From Candidatus Pacearchaeota archaeon (GTDB lineage: Archaea; Nanoarchaeota; Nanoarchaeia; Pacearchaeales; GW2011-AR1), in NCBI GenBank assembly GCA_023228065.1, contig JALOBX010000004.1, positions 62,001-126,000 of the forward strand: DNA of 64,000 bases. Direction: 5' to 3'. Position 1 is the stretch's first letter. Each line of letters begins with the position of its first letter. A program made the position numbers and the translations under genes. The notes under the pieces are model-generated. The model was not told where the DNA came from and ran no database searches. It was given only the letters and a program-made list of their open reading frames with translations. Below, one piece after another: positions 33,002-41,032 of this stretch.

Positions 33002-33361
33002 ATGAAAAAAACAGAAACAAAAATGGAAAAGAAAAAGGAAGAAAAAAACATAGTCGGAGCTGTATGCAATGACAGAACTTGCTGGGTTCACGGACATCTG
33101 AAAGCAAGAGGAAGAATCTTTGAAGGAAGAGTAATCAAGAAATTCCAAAAGAGAGTTGTAATTGAATTTGAGAGAATGATTTATTCAAAAAAATATGAAA
33201 GATATTTCAAATCAAAAACAAAGATTCATGCAAGATTATCACCATGCATGGAAAGCCAAATTAGTATTGGAGATTTAATAAGAATCCAAGAATGCCGTCC
33301 ATTAAGCAAGATAATTCATTTCGTTGTAATTAAAAAAATAAAATCAGTTGGAGAAAGATAA
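33002..33361 (+). CDS. rps17: Ribosomal protein uS17
   Basis: 119 residues. After a Lys/Glu-rich start (1-16) come VHGHLKARGRIFEGRVIKKF and the OB-fold with RYFKSKTKIHARLSPCME and GDLIRIQECRPLSKIIHFVV. A primary binder of 16S rRNA. Its stop codon overlaps the rpl14 start (TAATG). Confidence 0.95.
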   Translation: MKKTETKMEKKKEEKNIVGAVCNDRTCWVHGHLKARGRIFEGRVIKKFQKRVVIEFERMIYSKKYERYFKSKTKIHARLSPCMESQISIGDLIRIQECRPLSKIIHFVVIKKIKSVGER

Positions 33362-33762
33362 TGAAAGCAATATCAGCAAAAGTAACACGAGGATTGAACT
33401 TGGGTGCAATAGCTGTTGCTGCAGATAACAGCGGAGCAAAAATTGTAAGATTAGTTTCAGTCAAGCGTGGAAAAAGCACAAGAGGAAGACAGCAGTATGC
33501 AAAAATAGCTGATTGGGTTAAAGTCAGCGTCAGAAAAGGACTTCCAGATATGAAAGGAAAAGTCTTTGATGCTATTCTTGTAAGACAAAAAAGATCATAC
33601 AGGAGATTAAATGGAGAGAGAGTTGCATTCGAAGACAATGCAGTTGCTTTATTAAAAGATGACAAGGGAAGTCCAAAAGGAACTCAAATTAAAGGACCAG
33701 TTGCAAGGGAGGTTATGGAGCGATGGCCGTCAGTAGCTAAAATCGCTGCAAGTGTATATTAA
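33361..33762 (+). CDS. rpl14: Ribosomal protein uL14
   Basis: 133 residues. Identified by GAIAVAADNSGAKIVRLVSV, GDWVKVSVRKG-type segment (ADWVKVSVRKG) and DNAVALLKDDKGSPKGTQIK. uL14 lies at the subunit interface near the translation-factor site. Starts on the stop of rps17 and ends one base before rpl24. Confidence 0.96.
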   Translation: MKAISAKVTRGLNLGAIAVAADNSGAKIVRLVSVKRGKSTRGRQQYAKIADWVKVSVRKGLPDMKGKVFDAILVRQKRSYRRLNGERVAFEDNAVALLKDDKGSPKGTQIKGPVAREVMERWPSVAKIAASVY

Positions 33763-33763
33763 A

Positions 33764-34174
33764 ATGAAAAAAGAATTTTCAACAGCATGGAAAGGAAGTT
33801 CTCAACCAAGAAAACAGAGAAAATATGCAGCGAAAGCTCCATTACATATAAAGCATAAATTATTAAGTGTAAATTTGTCGAAGGAATTAAGAAAGAAATA
33901 CGGAAGAAGAAATATCGAAGCAAGAAAAGGCGACACAATCAAAGTTATGAGAGGAAAGTTCAAGAAGAAGCAAGGAAAAATAATTGAAGTATTCACAAAA
34001 AAATCAAAATTCACAATTGAAGGGATACAAGTAAAAAAACAAGACGGAAGCAAAGCAAATGTAAAACTTCGCCCATCAAATCTTCAGATTATAGAGTTAA
34101 ATACAGACGACAAGAAACGAATGAAAACAAAAAACAAAGAATCAAAAGAAAATAAACAGGAGACTAAAAAATGA
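33764..34174 (+). CDS. rpl24: Ribosomal protein uL24
   Basis: 136 residues from ATG 33764; a start at 33752 is open too but would lie inside rpl14. Motifs MKKEFSTAWKGSSQPRKQR, the KOW segment GDTIKVMRGKFKKKQGKI, and VQVKKQDGSKA are typical. The last 25 residues are a Lys/Glu/Asn-rich tail. Overlaps eS4 by four bases. Confidence 0.94.
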   Translation: MKKEFSTAWKGSSQPRKQRKYAAKAPLHIKHKLLSVNLSKELRKKYGRRNIEARKGDTIKVMRGKFKKKQGKIIEVFTKKSKFTIEGIQVKKQDGSKANVKLRPSNLQIIELNTDDKKRMKTKNKESKENKQETKK

Positions 34175-34821
34175 CTCACCTAAAGAGAGAAGCATCACCG
34201 AAGAGATGGCCTACTGAAAGAAAAGGTACAACATACATAGTCGGAGCAAACTTTAATGTAAAGAATGGAGTTCCTGTATTAATTGTATTGAGAGACATGC
34301 TTAAATTAGTTCAGAATAGAAAAGAAGCTAAAAGCGCAATTCACTCAAGAAATATTTTATTAAATGAAAAAATAGTCAAAGATGAGAAAAATAACATGTT
34401 ATTTTTTGACACATTAGGAATTATTCCATCAAAAAAATATTACAGGCTTGAATTGTCAGATAAAGGAAAATTTTATTTAAATGAAATAAATGAAAAAGAC
34501 GCCAGCACAAAAATATCAAAAATTGTTAATAAAAAAATATTGAATGGAAAAAAGACACAATTGAACTTAAGCGACGGAAGAAATTTCCTTTCAGATATGA
34601 AATGCAACATGAATGATTCTGTTGTTGTCAATCTTAAAACAGGAAAAATAGAAAGATGTCTTCCATTAAAAGAAAAATCAAATATAATTGTCTTTGCAGG
34701 AAAGCACGCAGGAAGCAAAGGACAAATTGAATCAATAAATGTTGAAGAGAAAATGGCTAAGATAAGAACAGAAGGAAAAGAAATTAATATTTTAATTAAA
34801 CAACTGATGGTAACAGAATAA
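34171..34821 (+). CDS. rps4e: Ribosomal protein eS4
   Basis: 216 residues, slightly below the usual 235-245. The S4-like RNA-binding region includes LKREASPKRWPTERK and LKLVQNRKEAKSAIHSRNIL; the KOW end is VFAGKHAGSKGQIESINVE. Found only in archaea and eukaryotes. One base separates it from rpl5. Confidence 0.94.
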   Translation: MTHLKREASPKRWPTERKGTTYIVGANFNVKNGVPVLIVLRDMLKLVQNRKEAKSAIHSRNILLNEKIVKDEKNNMLFFDTLGIIPSKKYYRLELSDKGKFYLNEINEKDASTKISKIVNKKILNGKKTQLNLSDGRNFLSDMKCNMNDSVVVNLKTGKIERCLPLKEKSNIIVFAGKHAGSKGQIESINVEEKMAKIRTEGKEINILIKQLMVTE

Positions 34822-34822
34822 A

Positions 34823-35323
34823 ATGACAGAAAATCCAACAAGAAAAGTAAGAATTGACAAAGTTGTGTTAAGTGTAGGCGGGACTGCAGAAGAGTTGGAA
34901 AAAGGAGTCAAGCTGCTTAAATTAATCACAAAAAGAAATCCTGCTAAAATGAAATCACATAAGAGAATTCCGGCGTTTGGTGTAAGGCCAAATCTTGAAG
35001 TTGGAGCTGTAGTTACAATGAGAGAAAATGTAATGGAAGTATTGAAAAGAATGCTTACAGCAATAAACAATAAATTAAGAAAAAAACAAGTCAGCGAGAA
35101 TAATTTTTCATTCGGAATTAAAGAATACATTGAAATTCCTGGAATGGATTACCAAAGAGATTTGGGAATAATGGGACTTGATGTAACTGTTGTATTCAAA
35201 AGAATGGGAAGAAGAATTACATTGAGAAAAATGAAGAAAGGAAAAGTTCCTGCAAAGCAAAAAATCACAAAAGAAGAAATAATTAAATTTATGGAAGATA
35301 ACTTCCAGACGGAATTTAGATAA
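34823..35323 (+). CDS. rpl5: Ribosomal protein uL5
   Basis: 166 residues. It contains KVVLSVGGTAEELEKGVKLL, RIPAFGVRPNLEVGAVVTMR, FSFGIKEYIEIPGMDYQRDL and GLDVTVVFKR, the standard uL5 pattern. uL5 binds 5S rRNA and contacts the small-subunit head. Stop and rps14 start overlap (TAATG). Confidence 0.96.
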   Translation: MTENPTRKVRIDKVVLSVGGTAEELEKGVKLLKLITKRNPAKMKSHKRIPAFGVRPNLEVGAVVTMRENVMEVLKRMLTAINNKLRKKQVSENNFSFGIKEYIEIPGMDYQRDLGIMGLDVTVVFKRMGRRITLRKMKKGKVPAKQKITKEEIIKFMEDNFQTEFR

Positions 35324-35553
35324 TGACAGCAAGCGATTATAAAAAAGCATTCAAACAATTGAAGAATAAGCCAGCAGTAATGGAGAAATTCATAAGGCAT
35401 AACAAGCCAAAAGACAGAAAAATAGGAATTTCGACAAAGAAATGCGAGAGATGCGGAAGATTTGGAGCACACATAAAATCATTCGGATTAAATTTATGCC
35501 GACACTGTTTTAGAGAAATCGCAACAGAAATCGGATTCAACAAATATTCATAA
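35323..35553 (+). CDS. rps14: Ribosomal protein uS14 (zinc-binding)
   Basis: 76 residues with about 25 extra at the N-terminus. The zinc motif is KCERCGRFGAHIKSFGLNLC followed by RHCFREIA. uS14 is in the small-subunit head. One base separates it from an unknown gene that breaks the normal uS14-uS8 link. Confidence 0.93.
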   Translation: MTASDYKKAFKQLKNKPAVMEKFIRHNKPKDRKIGISTKKCERCGRFGAHIKSFGLNLCRHCFREIATEIGFNKYS

Positions 35554-35554
35554 A

Positions 35555-35893
35555 ATGGAAACAAAAACACAAGAATCAAAATTTAGTATAGGAGAAACCT
35601 ATAATATAAACGGAATAAAAAACTGTTATTATATTGGTAAATCTCCAATATCAGAGTTTAAACAAAATGGAAAAAGTATGGAATTTTATAAATTTATCAA
35701 AACAGGGTTTGGAATGCTTGGAAGAGTGAAGGAGATACTCACTGTAAATATACCCGAATCAAGCCAAATAGAGATGAATGAAAATAATCTTAGCATTGCA
35801 GAAAAAGACAAAGTAATAGATTATCAATACTTTGGAATAAGAAGTTGGAAAAAATATTTCAATGGATTAAATAAAATTTTGGAGGACAAATAA
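35555..35893 (+). CDS. Unknown gene inserted between rps14 and rps8
   Basis: 112 residues, beta-rich N-terminal two thirds (KFSIGETYNINGIKNCYYIG, SMEFYKFIKTGFGMLGRVKE) and a helical end. No family was recognised and no signal or membrane segment is present. It is packed as tightly as its neighbours (one base after rps14, one before rps8), so it is transcribed with ribosomal genes. Confidence 0.6.
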   Translation: METKTQESKFSIGETYNINGIKNCYYIGKSPISEFKQNGKSMEFYKFIKTGFGMLGRVKEILTVNIPESSQIEMNENNLSIAEKDKVIDYQYFGIRSWKKYFNGLNKILEDK

Positions 35894-35894
35894 A

Positions 35895-36275
35895 ATGTCA
35901 CACGATGTAGTTGCTGATGCACTAAACATGATGAAGAATGCAAAGAAATCTGGAAAAGAAACAATAGATGTAAAAAGAATTTCAAATCTTTTAATTGAAA
36001 TTTTAAAAATTATGAAGCAGAAAGATGCAATAAAGAAATACAAAATAAATCCGAAAGAAAAAAGCGTGGAAATAACTCTTGGAGATATTTCTGAATGCAA
36101 GGCAATAAAGCCAAGATTTACTGTTCAAAAAGACCAAATTGAAAAGTACCAAAGAAGATATCTTCCTGCAAGAGGGATTGGAACAATGATAATCTCAACA
36201 AATAAGGGACTAGTGACCCATGAAGAAGCTCTAGAAGAAGGCATAGGAGGATGCTTAATTGCATTTTTTTACTAA
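35895..36275 (+). CDS. rps8: Ribosomal protein uS8
   Basis: 126 residues. MSHDVVADALNMMKNAKKSG at the start and LPARGIGTMIISTNKGLVTH followed by EEALEEGIGGCLIAFFY at the end are typical. uS8 binds the central domain of 16S rRNA. GGAGG lies nine bases before the ATG, at the end of the inserted upstream gene. Confidence 0.96.
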   Translation: MSHDVVADALNMMKNAKKSGKETIDVKRISNLLIEILKIMKQKDAIKKYKINPKEKSVEITLGDISECKAIKPRFTVQKDQIEKYQRRYLPARGIGTMIISTNKGLVTHEEALEEGIGGCLIAFFY

Positions 36276-36276
36276 A

Positions 36277-36639
36277 ATGACAAATTTATCTCCCGCAGCA
36301 AAAAAAGTATTATACGTTGGAAATAATCCAAAGGAATTCAAATACTTAGATGAAAAAAAGACTAAAAATTTATTGAGAAATATAATATGTCCTTGTTTAC
36401 AGGGAGGCTTAATGATTAGTGAGTGTTTTTGTAATTTATCAAGGAAAAAAGAAATTGTTGATGGTGAATATTGTGAATCAGCAAAGAATATTCTTGAATG
36501 TGAACATTTAACAGAGTTAGTTCAAACTTCTTCAGAAAATGAATTAAGAAAAAAATTTGATAAATATGTTACAAATATGGCTGTTGTTTTTTATACAGGA
36601 TTAGATTCAATCAATAAAATTTATGGAGAGAAAAAATGA
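36277..36639 (+). CDS. Unknown cysteine-containing gene inserted between rps8 and rpl6
   Basis: 120 residues from ATG 36277, one base after the rps8 stop; an ATG at 36259 is in frame but lies within rps8. Cysteines cluster in the middle (NIICPCLQ, ISECFCNLS, EYCESAK, ILECEHL), which could bind a metal or iron-sulfur cluster. Overlaps the next unknown gene by four bases. Confidence 0.6.
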   Translation: MTNLSPAAKKVLYVGNNPKEFKYLDEKKTKNLLRNIICPCLQGGLMISECFCNLSRKKEIVDGEYCESAKNILECEHLTELVQTSSENELRKKFDKYVTNMAVVFYTGLDSINKIYGEKK

Positions 36640-36923
36640 AAACAATAAATCGGGTTGTTCAAACATTGAATGAAAAGGGAAAGATAGCTATTGCTAAAAC
36701 ATTTTTTCGTAATGAACAAGATAGAGTAAAGATGATATTAATTGAATTAGATGATAATGTGGAGGAAGATAGAAAAGAATTTATAGAAAATTATAAGGAA
36801 CTCTATAATGGTCAAAAAGAATTTCTTCAGAAATATGGGTTATTTAATAAAAGATATGATAGATTTTACAATCAAGCTTTAGAAGGAAAATTAAATTATG
36901 AAGGATTAATGAAAATAAAATGA
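36636..36923 (+). CDS. Unknown gene inserted before rpl6
   Basis: 95 residues, beta-strands at the start (TINRVVQTLNEKGKIAIAKT) and then long charged helices. It overlaps both neighbours by four bases, which supports real translation in the operon. No family was recognised. Confidence 0.58.
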   Translation: MKTINRVVQTLNEKGKIAIAKTFFRNEQDRVKMILIELDDNVEEDRKEFIENYKELYNGQKEFLQKYGLFNKRYDRFYNQALEGKLNYEGLMKIK

Positions 36924-37462
36924 AACGAGAATTATTCCAAATTATAGAAATTCCAGAAGGAATTGAAGTTAGCATAGACGGAGGAGAAATAAAGGTTAAA
37001 GGAGCTAAGGGAGAAAACAAAAGAATGTTCAACATATCAAATTTAATTTTTGAAAAAAAAGGCAAAGAAATAATTATAGGAAACAAAAAAGCAAGCAAGA
37101 AAGAGAAAAGAAGAATGAACACAATTGCTTCACATATAAACAACATGATAAAAGGAGTTCAGGATAAATTTGAATATAAGCTTAAAATTTGTTTTGTTCA
37201 TTTCCCAATAACTGTTGAAGTTAAAGAACATGAAGCAATAATAAAAAATTTCCTTGGAGAAAAAACTCCCAGAAAATCAAAAATTCCTGCTGGAGCAGAA
37301 GTAAAAGTAGAGAAAGATATTATTACAATTCAATCAAATGACATAGAAACTGCAGGACAAGCAGCAGCAAATCTCGAAAGAGCTACAAAGATATCAAAGA
37401 GAGATAGAAGAATTTTCCAAGATGGTATTTTCATAACAAATAAATGCGGAGAAGAAATTTAA
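36920..37462 (+). CDS. rpl6: Ribosomal protein uL6
   Basis: 180 residues. Two similar domains: IEIPEGIEVSIDGGEIKVKG and a second with FPITVEVKEHEAIIKNFLGE followed by KTPRKSKIPAG. The end FQDGIFITNKCGEEI is typical. uL6 sits beside the sarcin-ricin loop. Confidence 0.95.
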   Translation: MKRELFQIIEIPEGIEVSIDGGEIKVKGAKGENKRMFNISNLIFEKKGKEIIIGNKKASKKEKRRMNTIASHINNMIKGVQDKFEYKLKICFVHFPITVEVKEHEAIIKNFLGEKTPRKSKIPAGAEVKVEKDIITIQSNDIETAGQAAANLERATKISKRDRRIFQDGIFITNKCGEEI

Positions 37463-37463
37463 A

Positions 37464-37913
37464 ATGCCCAAGAAAAAAAATCCTAAATTCCTAAGAAGAA
37501 ATTGGAGCAAGCGTTCCAGATTAGGACAAGGAAGAAAGAAAAAACAAGTATGGAGAAGAGCTACTGGAAGGCACAATAAGATTAGAGAGAAAAGAAAAGG
37601 ATATCCAATAAGAGTAATGATTGGATTCAGAAATGAAAAAGCAATCAGGGACACAATCAAGGAAAAGAAAATAGTATTTGTAAGCAATATGAAAGAACTG
37701 GAGATGGTAAAGAAAGGAGAAATTGCAATAATCAAAAAGGTTGGAAACAGAAAAAAATTGGAAATGTTGAAAAAGGCAAAAGAAAAGGGAATTGCTGTTC
37801 AAAATTTAAATGTAAATAAAATATTGAAGAACGCAGAAAAGAAAAAACAAAAAATTGAAGCTGAAACAGAAAAAATGAAATCTTCAAAAGAACATAAGGA
37901 GGCTAAAAAATGA
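37464..37913 (+). CDS. rpl32e: Ribosomal protein eL32
   Basis: 149 residues. KFLRRNWSKRSRLGQGRKKK, WRRATGRHNKIREKRKGYP and VGNRKKLEMLKKAKEKGI identify eL32. The last 30 residues form a Lys/Glu helix. Overlaps eL19 by four bases, with GGAGG just before. Confidence 0.93.
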   Translation: MPKKKNPKFLRRNWSKRSRLGQGRKKKQVWRRATGRHNKIREKRKGYPIRVMIGFRNEKAIRDTIKEKKIVFVSNMKELEMVKKGEIAIIKKVGNRKKLEMLKKAKEKGIAVQNLNVNKILKNAEKKKQKIEAETEKMKSSKEHKEAKK

Positions 37914-38308
37914 ATTTAGGAAAGAAAAAAGCACTGGCTGCAAGAACGTTCGGAGTAGGAGAAAGCAGAATTGAATTTGTAAAACCAAGACTCGAAGAGA
38001 TAAAAGAAGCTATCACAAAACAAGATATTAGAGATTTGTATAAAGACGGAGCAATTAAAATAAAAAATATTAAAGGAAGAAAAACAGCAACAATCAAAAA
38101 GAAAAAAAGAAGCACAGGAAATGTAAGAAAGAAAGTTAATAAGAGAAAAGCAGAATATGTCAAGATGACAAGAAAATTAAGAAAGCATTTAAGAGAAAAC
38201 AGAAGCAAGATAACAGATAAAGAAAGAATAGATATAAGGAAAAAAATAAGAAACAAATTCTTTAAAAGCAAGACTCATCTTCAAAATCACATCGGAGGAA
38301 AGAAATAA
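37910..38308 (+). CDS. rpl19e: Ribosomal protein eL19
   Basis: 132 residues, shorter than the usual 150. KKKALAARTFGVGESRIEFV, EAITKQDIRDLYKDGAI and KKKRSTGNVRKKVNKRK are recognisable. The C-terminal long helix is shortened. Two bases separate it from rpl18. Confidence 0.93.
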   Translation: MNLGKKKALAARTFGVGESRIEFVKPRLEEIKEAITKQDIRDLYKDGAIKIKNIKGRKTATIKKKKRSTGNVRKKVNKRKAEYVKMTRKLRKHLRENRSKITDKERIDIRKKIRNKFFKSKTHLQNHIGGKK

Positions 38309-38310
38309 AA

Positions 38311-38805
38311 ATGAGAATATCAAAACGAAGAAGAACAGAAGGAAGAACAGATTATTTGAAAAGAATGAAGCTTCTTAAAAGCGGAAGCCCGAGAGTTACA
38401 TTTAGAAAAACAAACAAATACATAATTGCACAATATATTACAAGCAAAGAAGCACAGGATAAAATTGAAATCGGAACAAGTTCAAAAGACTTGAAGAAAT
38501 ATGGATGGCCTGAAGAATTTGAAGGAAGTTTAAAGTCAATTACAGCATCTTATCTTACAGGATTGCTTATTGGAAAAGAGATAATCAAGAAGAAATTGAA
38601 AACTCCAATTGCTGATTTCGGAATGACAAGAGTATTAAGCAAAAATAAAGCATTTGCATTTTTGAACGGACTTATTGATGCAGGGATTAAAATAGAATGT
38701 CCTGAAAAAGATTTCCCTGAAAAAGAAAGAATAGAAGGGAAAAATATGAAAAAAGATTTTTCAAAAACATTCAAAGAAATTAAATCAAAAATTGAAAAAA
38801 TATAA
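38311..38805 (+). CDS. rpl18: Ribosomal protein uL18
   Basis: 164 residues versus about 190 in most archaea. RISKRRRTEGRTDYLKRMKL, LLKSGSPRVTFRKTNKYI, YLTGLLIGKEI and AFLNGLIDAGI are typical of the 5S-rRNA-binding uL18. The stop overlaps the rps5 start (TAATG). Confidence 0.93.
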   Translation: MRISKRRRTEGRTDYLKRMKLLKSGSPRVTFRKTNKYIIAQYITSKEAQDKIEIGTSSKDLKKYGWPEEFEGSLKSITASYLTGLLIGKEIIKKKLKTPIADFGMTRVLSKNKAFAFLNGLIDAGIKIECPEKDFPEKERIEGKNMKKDFSKTFKEIKSKIEKI

Positions 38806-39575
38806 TGACAGAAAAGAAAAGAACTGAAGAAGAAATAAGCACAGAAATGCTTGAGAAAGAAATTGAAAAAGAATTAGTAGCAGAAACTAGAGAGCAAAGA
38901 ATTGCTAGAGAAAGAGAAGAAGATAAAGAAAGAGCAATTGCTTCATGGGTTCCAAAAACAAAATTAGGAAAAGAAGTAAAAGAAAAGAAAATCAAAAACC
39001 TAGATGAAATTCTTGACAGCAAAAAAAAGATTCTTGAAGAGCAAATTGTTGATTCATTGATAAAAGTAAAGACAGATTTAATTTCAATAGGACAATCTAA
39101 AGGAAAGTTCGGGGGAGGAAAAAGAAGAGCATGGAAACAAACACAGAGAAAGAAAAAGGAAGGAAATGTTCCAAAATTTTCAACTCTTGCTGTTGTAGGA
39201 GATGAAAAAGGACATGTAGGAATAGGAATGGGAAGTGCGAAAGAAACTCTTCCTGCTAGAGACAAAGCAATAAGAACAGCAAAGTTAAGCATTATAAAAG
39301 TTAAAAGAGCGTGTTCAAGTTTTGACTGTGCCTGTGATGAACTTCATAGTGTTCCGTTTAAAGTAGAAGGAAAATGCGGAAGTGTTAGAGTAATTTTAAT
39401 TCCAGCTCCACAAGGAACAGGATTAGTAGTTGCGGGTGAATTAAAGAAAATATTAAGTTTAGCAGGGATAAAAGATGTTTACAGTAAAACATTCGGGTAT
39501 CAAAGAACAACATTCAATCTTGCAAGAGCATGTATTGATGCTTTAAAGAAAACAAATGTCGGAGGAAAAGAATGA
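38805..39575 (+). CDS. rps5: Ribosomal protein uS5 with N-terminal extension
   Basis: 256 residues, about 40 more than usual because of an acidic/basic helical start (1-45). The core has WVPKTKLGKEVKEKKI, STLAVVGDEKGHVGIGMGSA and RVILIPAPQGTGLVVAGELK. uS5 acts in decoding accuracy at the mRNA entry. Overlaps rpl30 by four bases. Confidence 0.95.
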   Translation: MTEKKRTEEEISTEMLEKEIEKELVAETREQRIAREREEDKERAIASWVPKTKLGKEVKEKKIKNLDEILDSKKKILEEQIVDSLIKVKTDLISIGQSKGKFGGGKRRAWKQTQRKKKEGNVPKFSTLAVVGDEKGHVGIGMGSAKETLPARDKAIRTAKLSIIKVKRACSSFDCACDELHSVPFKVEGKCGSVRVILIPAPQGTGLVVAGELKKILSLAGIKDVYSKTFGYQRTTFNLARACIDALKKTNVGGKE

Positions 39576-39925
39576 TAGCAATAATAAGAATTAAGGGACA
39601 AGTAAAGGTAAGAACTGATGTACTTGAAACATTAGACAGAATGGGACTTAAGAAAAAATATTCATGTGCAATTTTAGACAAGCCTACAAAAGTAGATTTA
39701 GGAATGTTAAAAAAAGTTGAAAACTTTGTAGCTTACGGAGAGATAACTCCTGAAACTTACAAAAAATTAGTTGAAGCAAGAGGAAAATTTTCAAAGTCCA
39801 AAACACATTTTAGATTACATCCTCCAAGAAAAGGAATTGAAAGCAAAAAACATTTTGGCGTCGGAAAAGGAGTTTTAGGAAATAATAAAGAGAAAATAAA
39901 TGAGTTAGTATTAAGGATGTTGTAA
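39572..39925 (+). CDS. rpl30: Ribosomal protein uL30
   Basis: 117 residues, whereas most archaeal uL30 proteins have about 150. IAIIRIKGQVKVRTDVLETL, ITPETYKKLVEARGKF and FRLHPPRKGIESKKHFGVGK are diagnostic. The missing part corresponds to the central helical insert. One base separates it from rpl15. Confidence 0.93.
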   Translation: MIAIIRIKGQVKVRTDVLETLDRMGLKKKYSCAILDKPTKVDLGMLKKVENFVAYGEITPETYKKLVEARGKFSKSKTHFRLHPPRKGIESKKHFGVGKGVLGNNKEKINELVLRML

Positions 39926-39926
39926 A

Positions 39927-40367
39927 ATGATAAAAACACACAGAAGAAAAAAGATTGTTAGAATGAGAGGAAAAGGTGCTGGAAGCCATGGATGGGGATT
40001 TAGAAAAAGTCATAGAAAATCAGGACACAGAGGAGGAAAAGGAATGGCTGGAAGTGGTAAGAGGGCAGACCAGAAAAAAACTCTTGTAATAAAATTATAT
40101 GGAAATGCTTATTTTGGAAAACAGGGAATAACAAGTAAAAAAACAGAGAGAGATAAAAGAAAAAGAATAAACTTATTTTCAATAGGACAAAATCTTGCAA
40201 GTTATGGAAAGAAAGAAGGAGACAAATGGATAATTAATTTAGAAAATTACAAGATACTAGCACAAGGAGAAGTTACAGAAAAATTAGTTATCAAAGCATT
40301 GGAAGCTTCAAAGTCAGCAATAGAAAAAGTCAAGAAAGCTGGCGGAGAAATTATTCTTTCTAAGTGA
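39927..40367 (+). CDS. rpl15: Ribosomal protein uL15
   Basis: 146 residues. HRRKKIVRMRGKGAGSHGWG, HRKSGHRGGKGMAGSGKRAD and the C-terminal LVIKALEASKSAIEKVKKAG identify uL15. It is the last ribosomal protein gene of the operon. Two unknown genes separate it from secY. Confidence 0.96.
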   Translation: MIKTHRRKKIVRMRGKGAGSHGWGFRKSHRKSGHRGGKGMAGSGKRADQKKTLVIKLYGNAYFGKQGITSKKTERDKRKRINLFSIGQNLASYGKKEGDKWIINLENYKILAQGEVTEKLVIKALEASKSAIEKVKKAGGEIILSK

Positions 40368-40403
40368 ATAAATACTTAAAAGCAAGTAATTATTTTAAAA
40401 GAT

Positions 40404-40697
40404 ATGAAATGTTATTTAGCATTAAACTTGCTTGCACAAGGAGAATATATTAAGTTTGATGATAGAATTTTTCATTTAGAAAATAAAGACTTATGGGCAC
40501 TTTATCCTGATCTTAAATATGCCGCAAACAACTATCCTTTTAGTGGAGGTTCTATACCTCAGAGATGGACTCTTGAAAGTTTGTTTTCTGATGGTTGGGA
40601 ATTAGTTCCAAAAAAAGAAATTAAAAGAATAAGAAAATTAAATAAAAAAGAAGAGGAAGAAGAAAGAAGAATTCTGTCTAAGAATAAAAAAGAATAA
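40404..40697 (+). CDS. Unknown protein after rpl15
   Basis: 97 residues. The N-terminal part has aromatic residues (KDLWALYPDLKYAANNYPFS, PQRWTLESLFSDGWELV), and the last 30 are a highly charged Lys/Arg/Glu helix. A TATA-like AATACTTAAAAGC lies 25-30 bases upstream, so it may have its own promoter. No family was recognised. Confidence 0.5.
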   Translation: MKCYLALNLLAQGEYIKFDDRIFHLENKDLWALYPDLKYAANNYPFSGGSIPQRWTLESLFSDGWELVPKKEIKRIRKLNKKEEEEERRILSKNKKE

Positions 40698-40702
40698 TTC
40701 AA

Positions 40703-40897
40703 ATGACGGGCATATATGATTTAATAAGAATTCATGAACAGATTAGAAAATATAACTGGGACAGGGCAAGAAAAGAATATATTGATAATAAGATGAGAAA
40801 AATAAATCGTTTTGAAGAATCTGGAAGCCCCTATGACCTAACCTACATAGGAAAAATAATCAAGATACACAGAGATGCTAAAAGATTATTTGGATGA
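40703..40897 (+). CDS. Small basic unknown protein
   Basis: 64 residues, helical, basic (ARKEYIDNKMRKINRF, IIKIHRDAKRLFG). Five bases separate it from the preceding unknown gene, so they are probably co-transcribed. No family was recognised. Confidence 0.45.
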   Translation: MTGIYDLIRIHEQIRKYNWDRARKEYIDNKMRKINRFEESGSPYDLTYIGKIIKIHRDAKRLFG

Positions 40898-40928
40898 AAT
40901 CTAATCTAAAAAATAAGAACCAAGGTCC

Positions 40929-40999
40929 ATAATACCTCCTATTAATCTTTTCACCGCTGGTGACTAGGATCAACAAAGTTCCTAATACTCTCTATTAAT
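40929..40999 (+). repeat. Imperfect direct repeats flanking a hairpin upstream of secY
   Basis: Two 18-base copies that match at 15 positions, at 40929-40946 (ATAATACCTCCTATTAAT) and 40982-40999 (CTAATACTCTCTATTAAT), flank the perfect inverted repeat TCACC-GCT-GGTGA (40951-40963). They end just before the secY TATA box. This may be a regulatory region; no known element is recognised. Confidence 0.4.
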
Positions 41000-41001
41000 T
41001 A

Positions 41002-41011
41002 AATTTAAAAG
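41002..41011 (+). promoter_or_regulatory. TATA box for secY
   Basis: AATTTAAAAG lies 22-31 bases before the secY ATG, consistent with a leaderless transcript separate from the ribosomal operon. Confidence 0.45.
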
Positions 41012-41032
41012 CAAAGAATATTTCTCTTTAAA

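Noticed and set aside
28031..40367. Many minus-strand open frames of 60-170 codons opposite the ribosomal genes
   Set aside because: They mirror highly conserved ribosomal proteins, have Phe/Ser/Leu-rich shadow composition, and lack promoters or ribosome sites.
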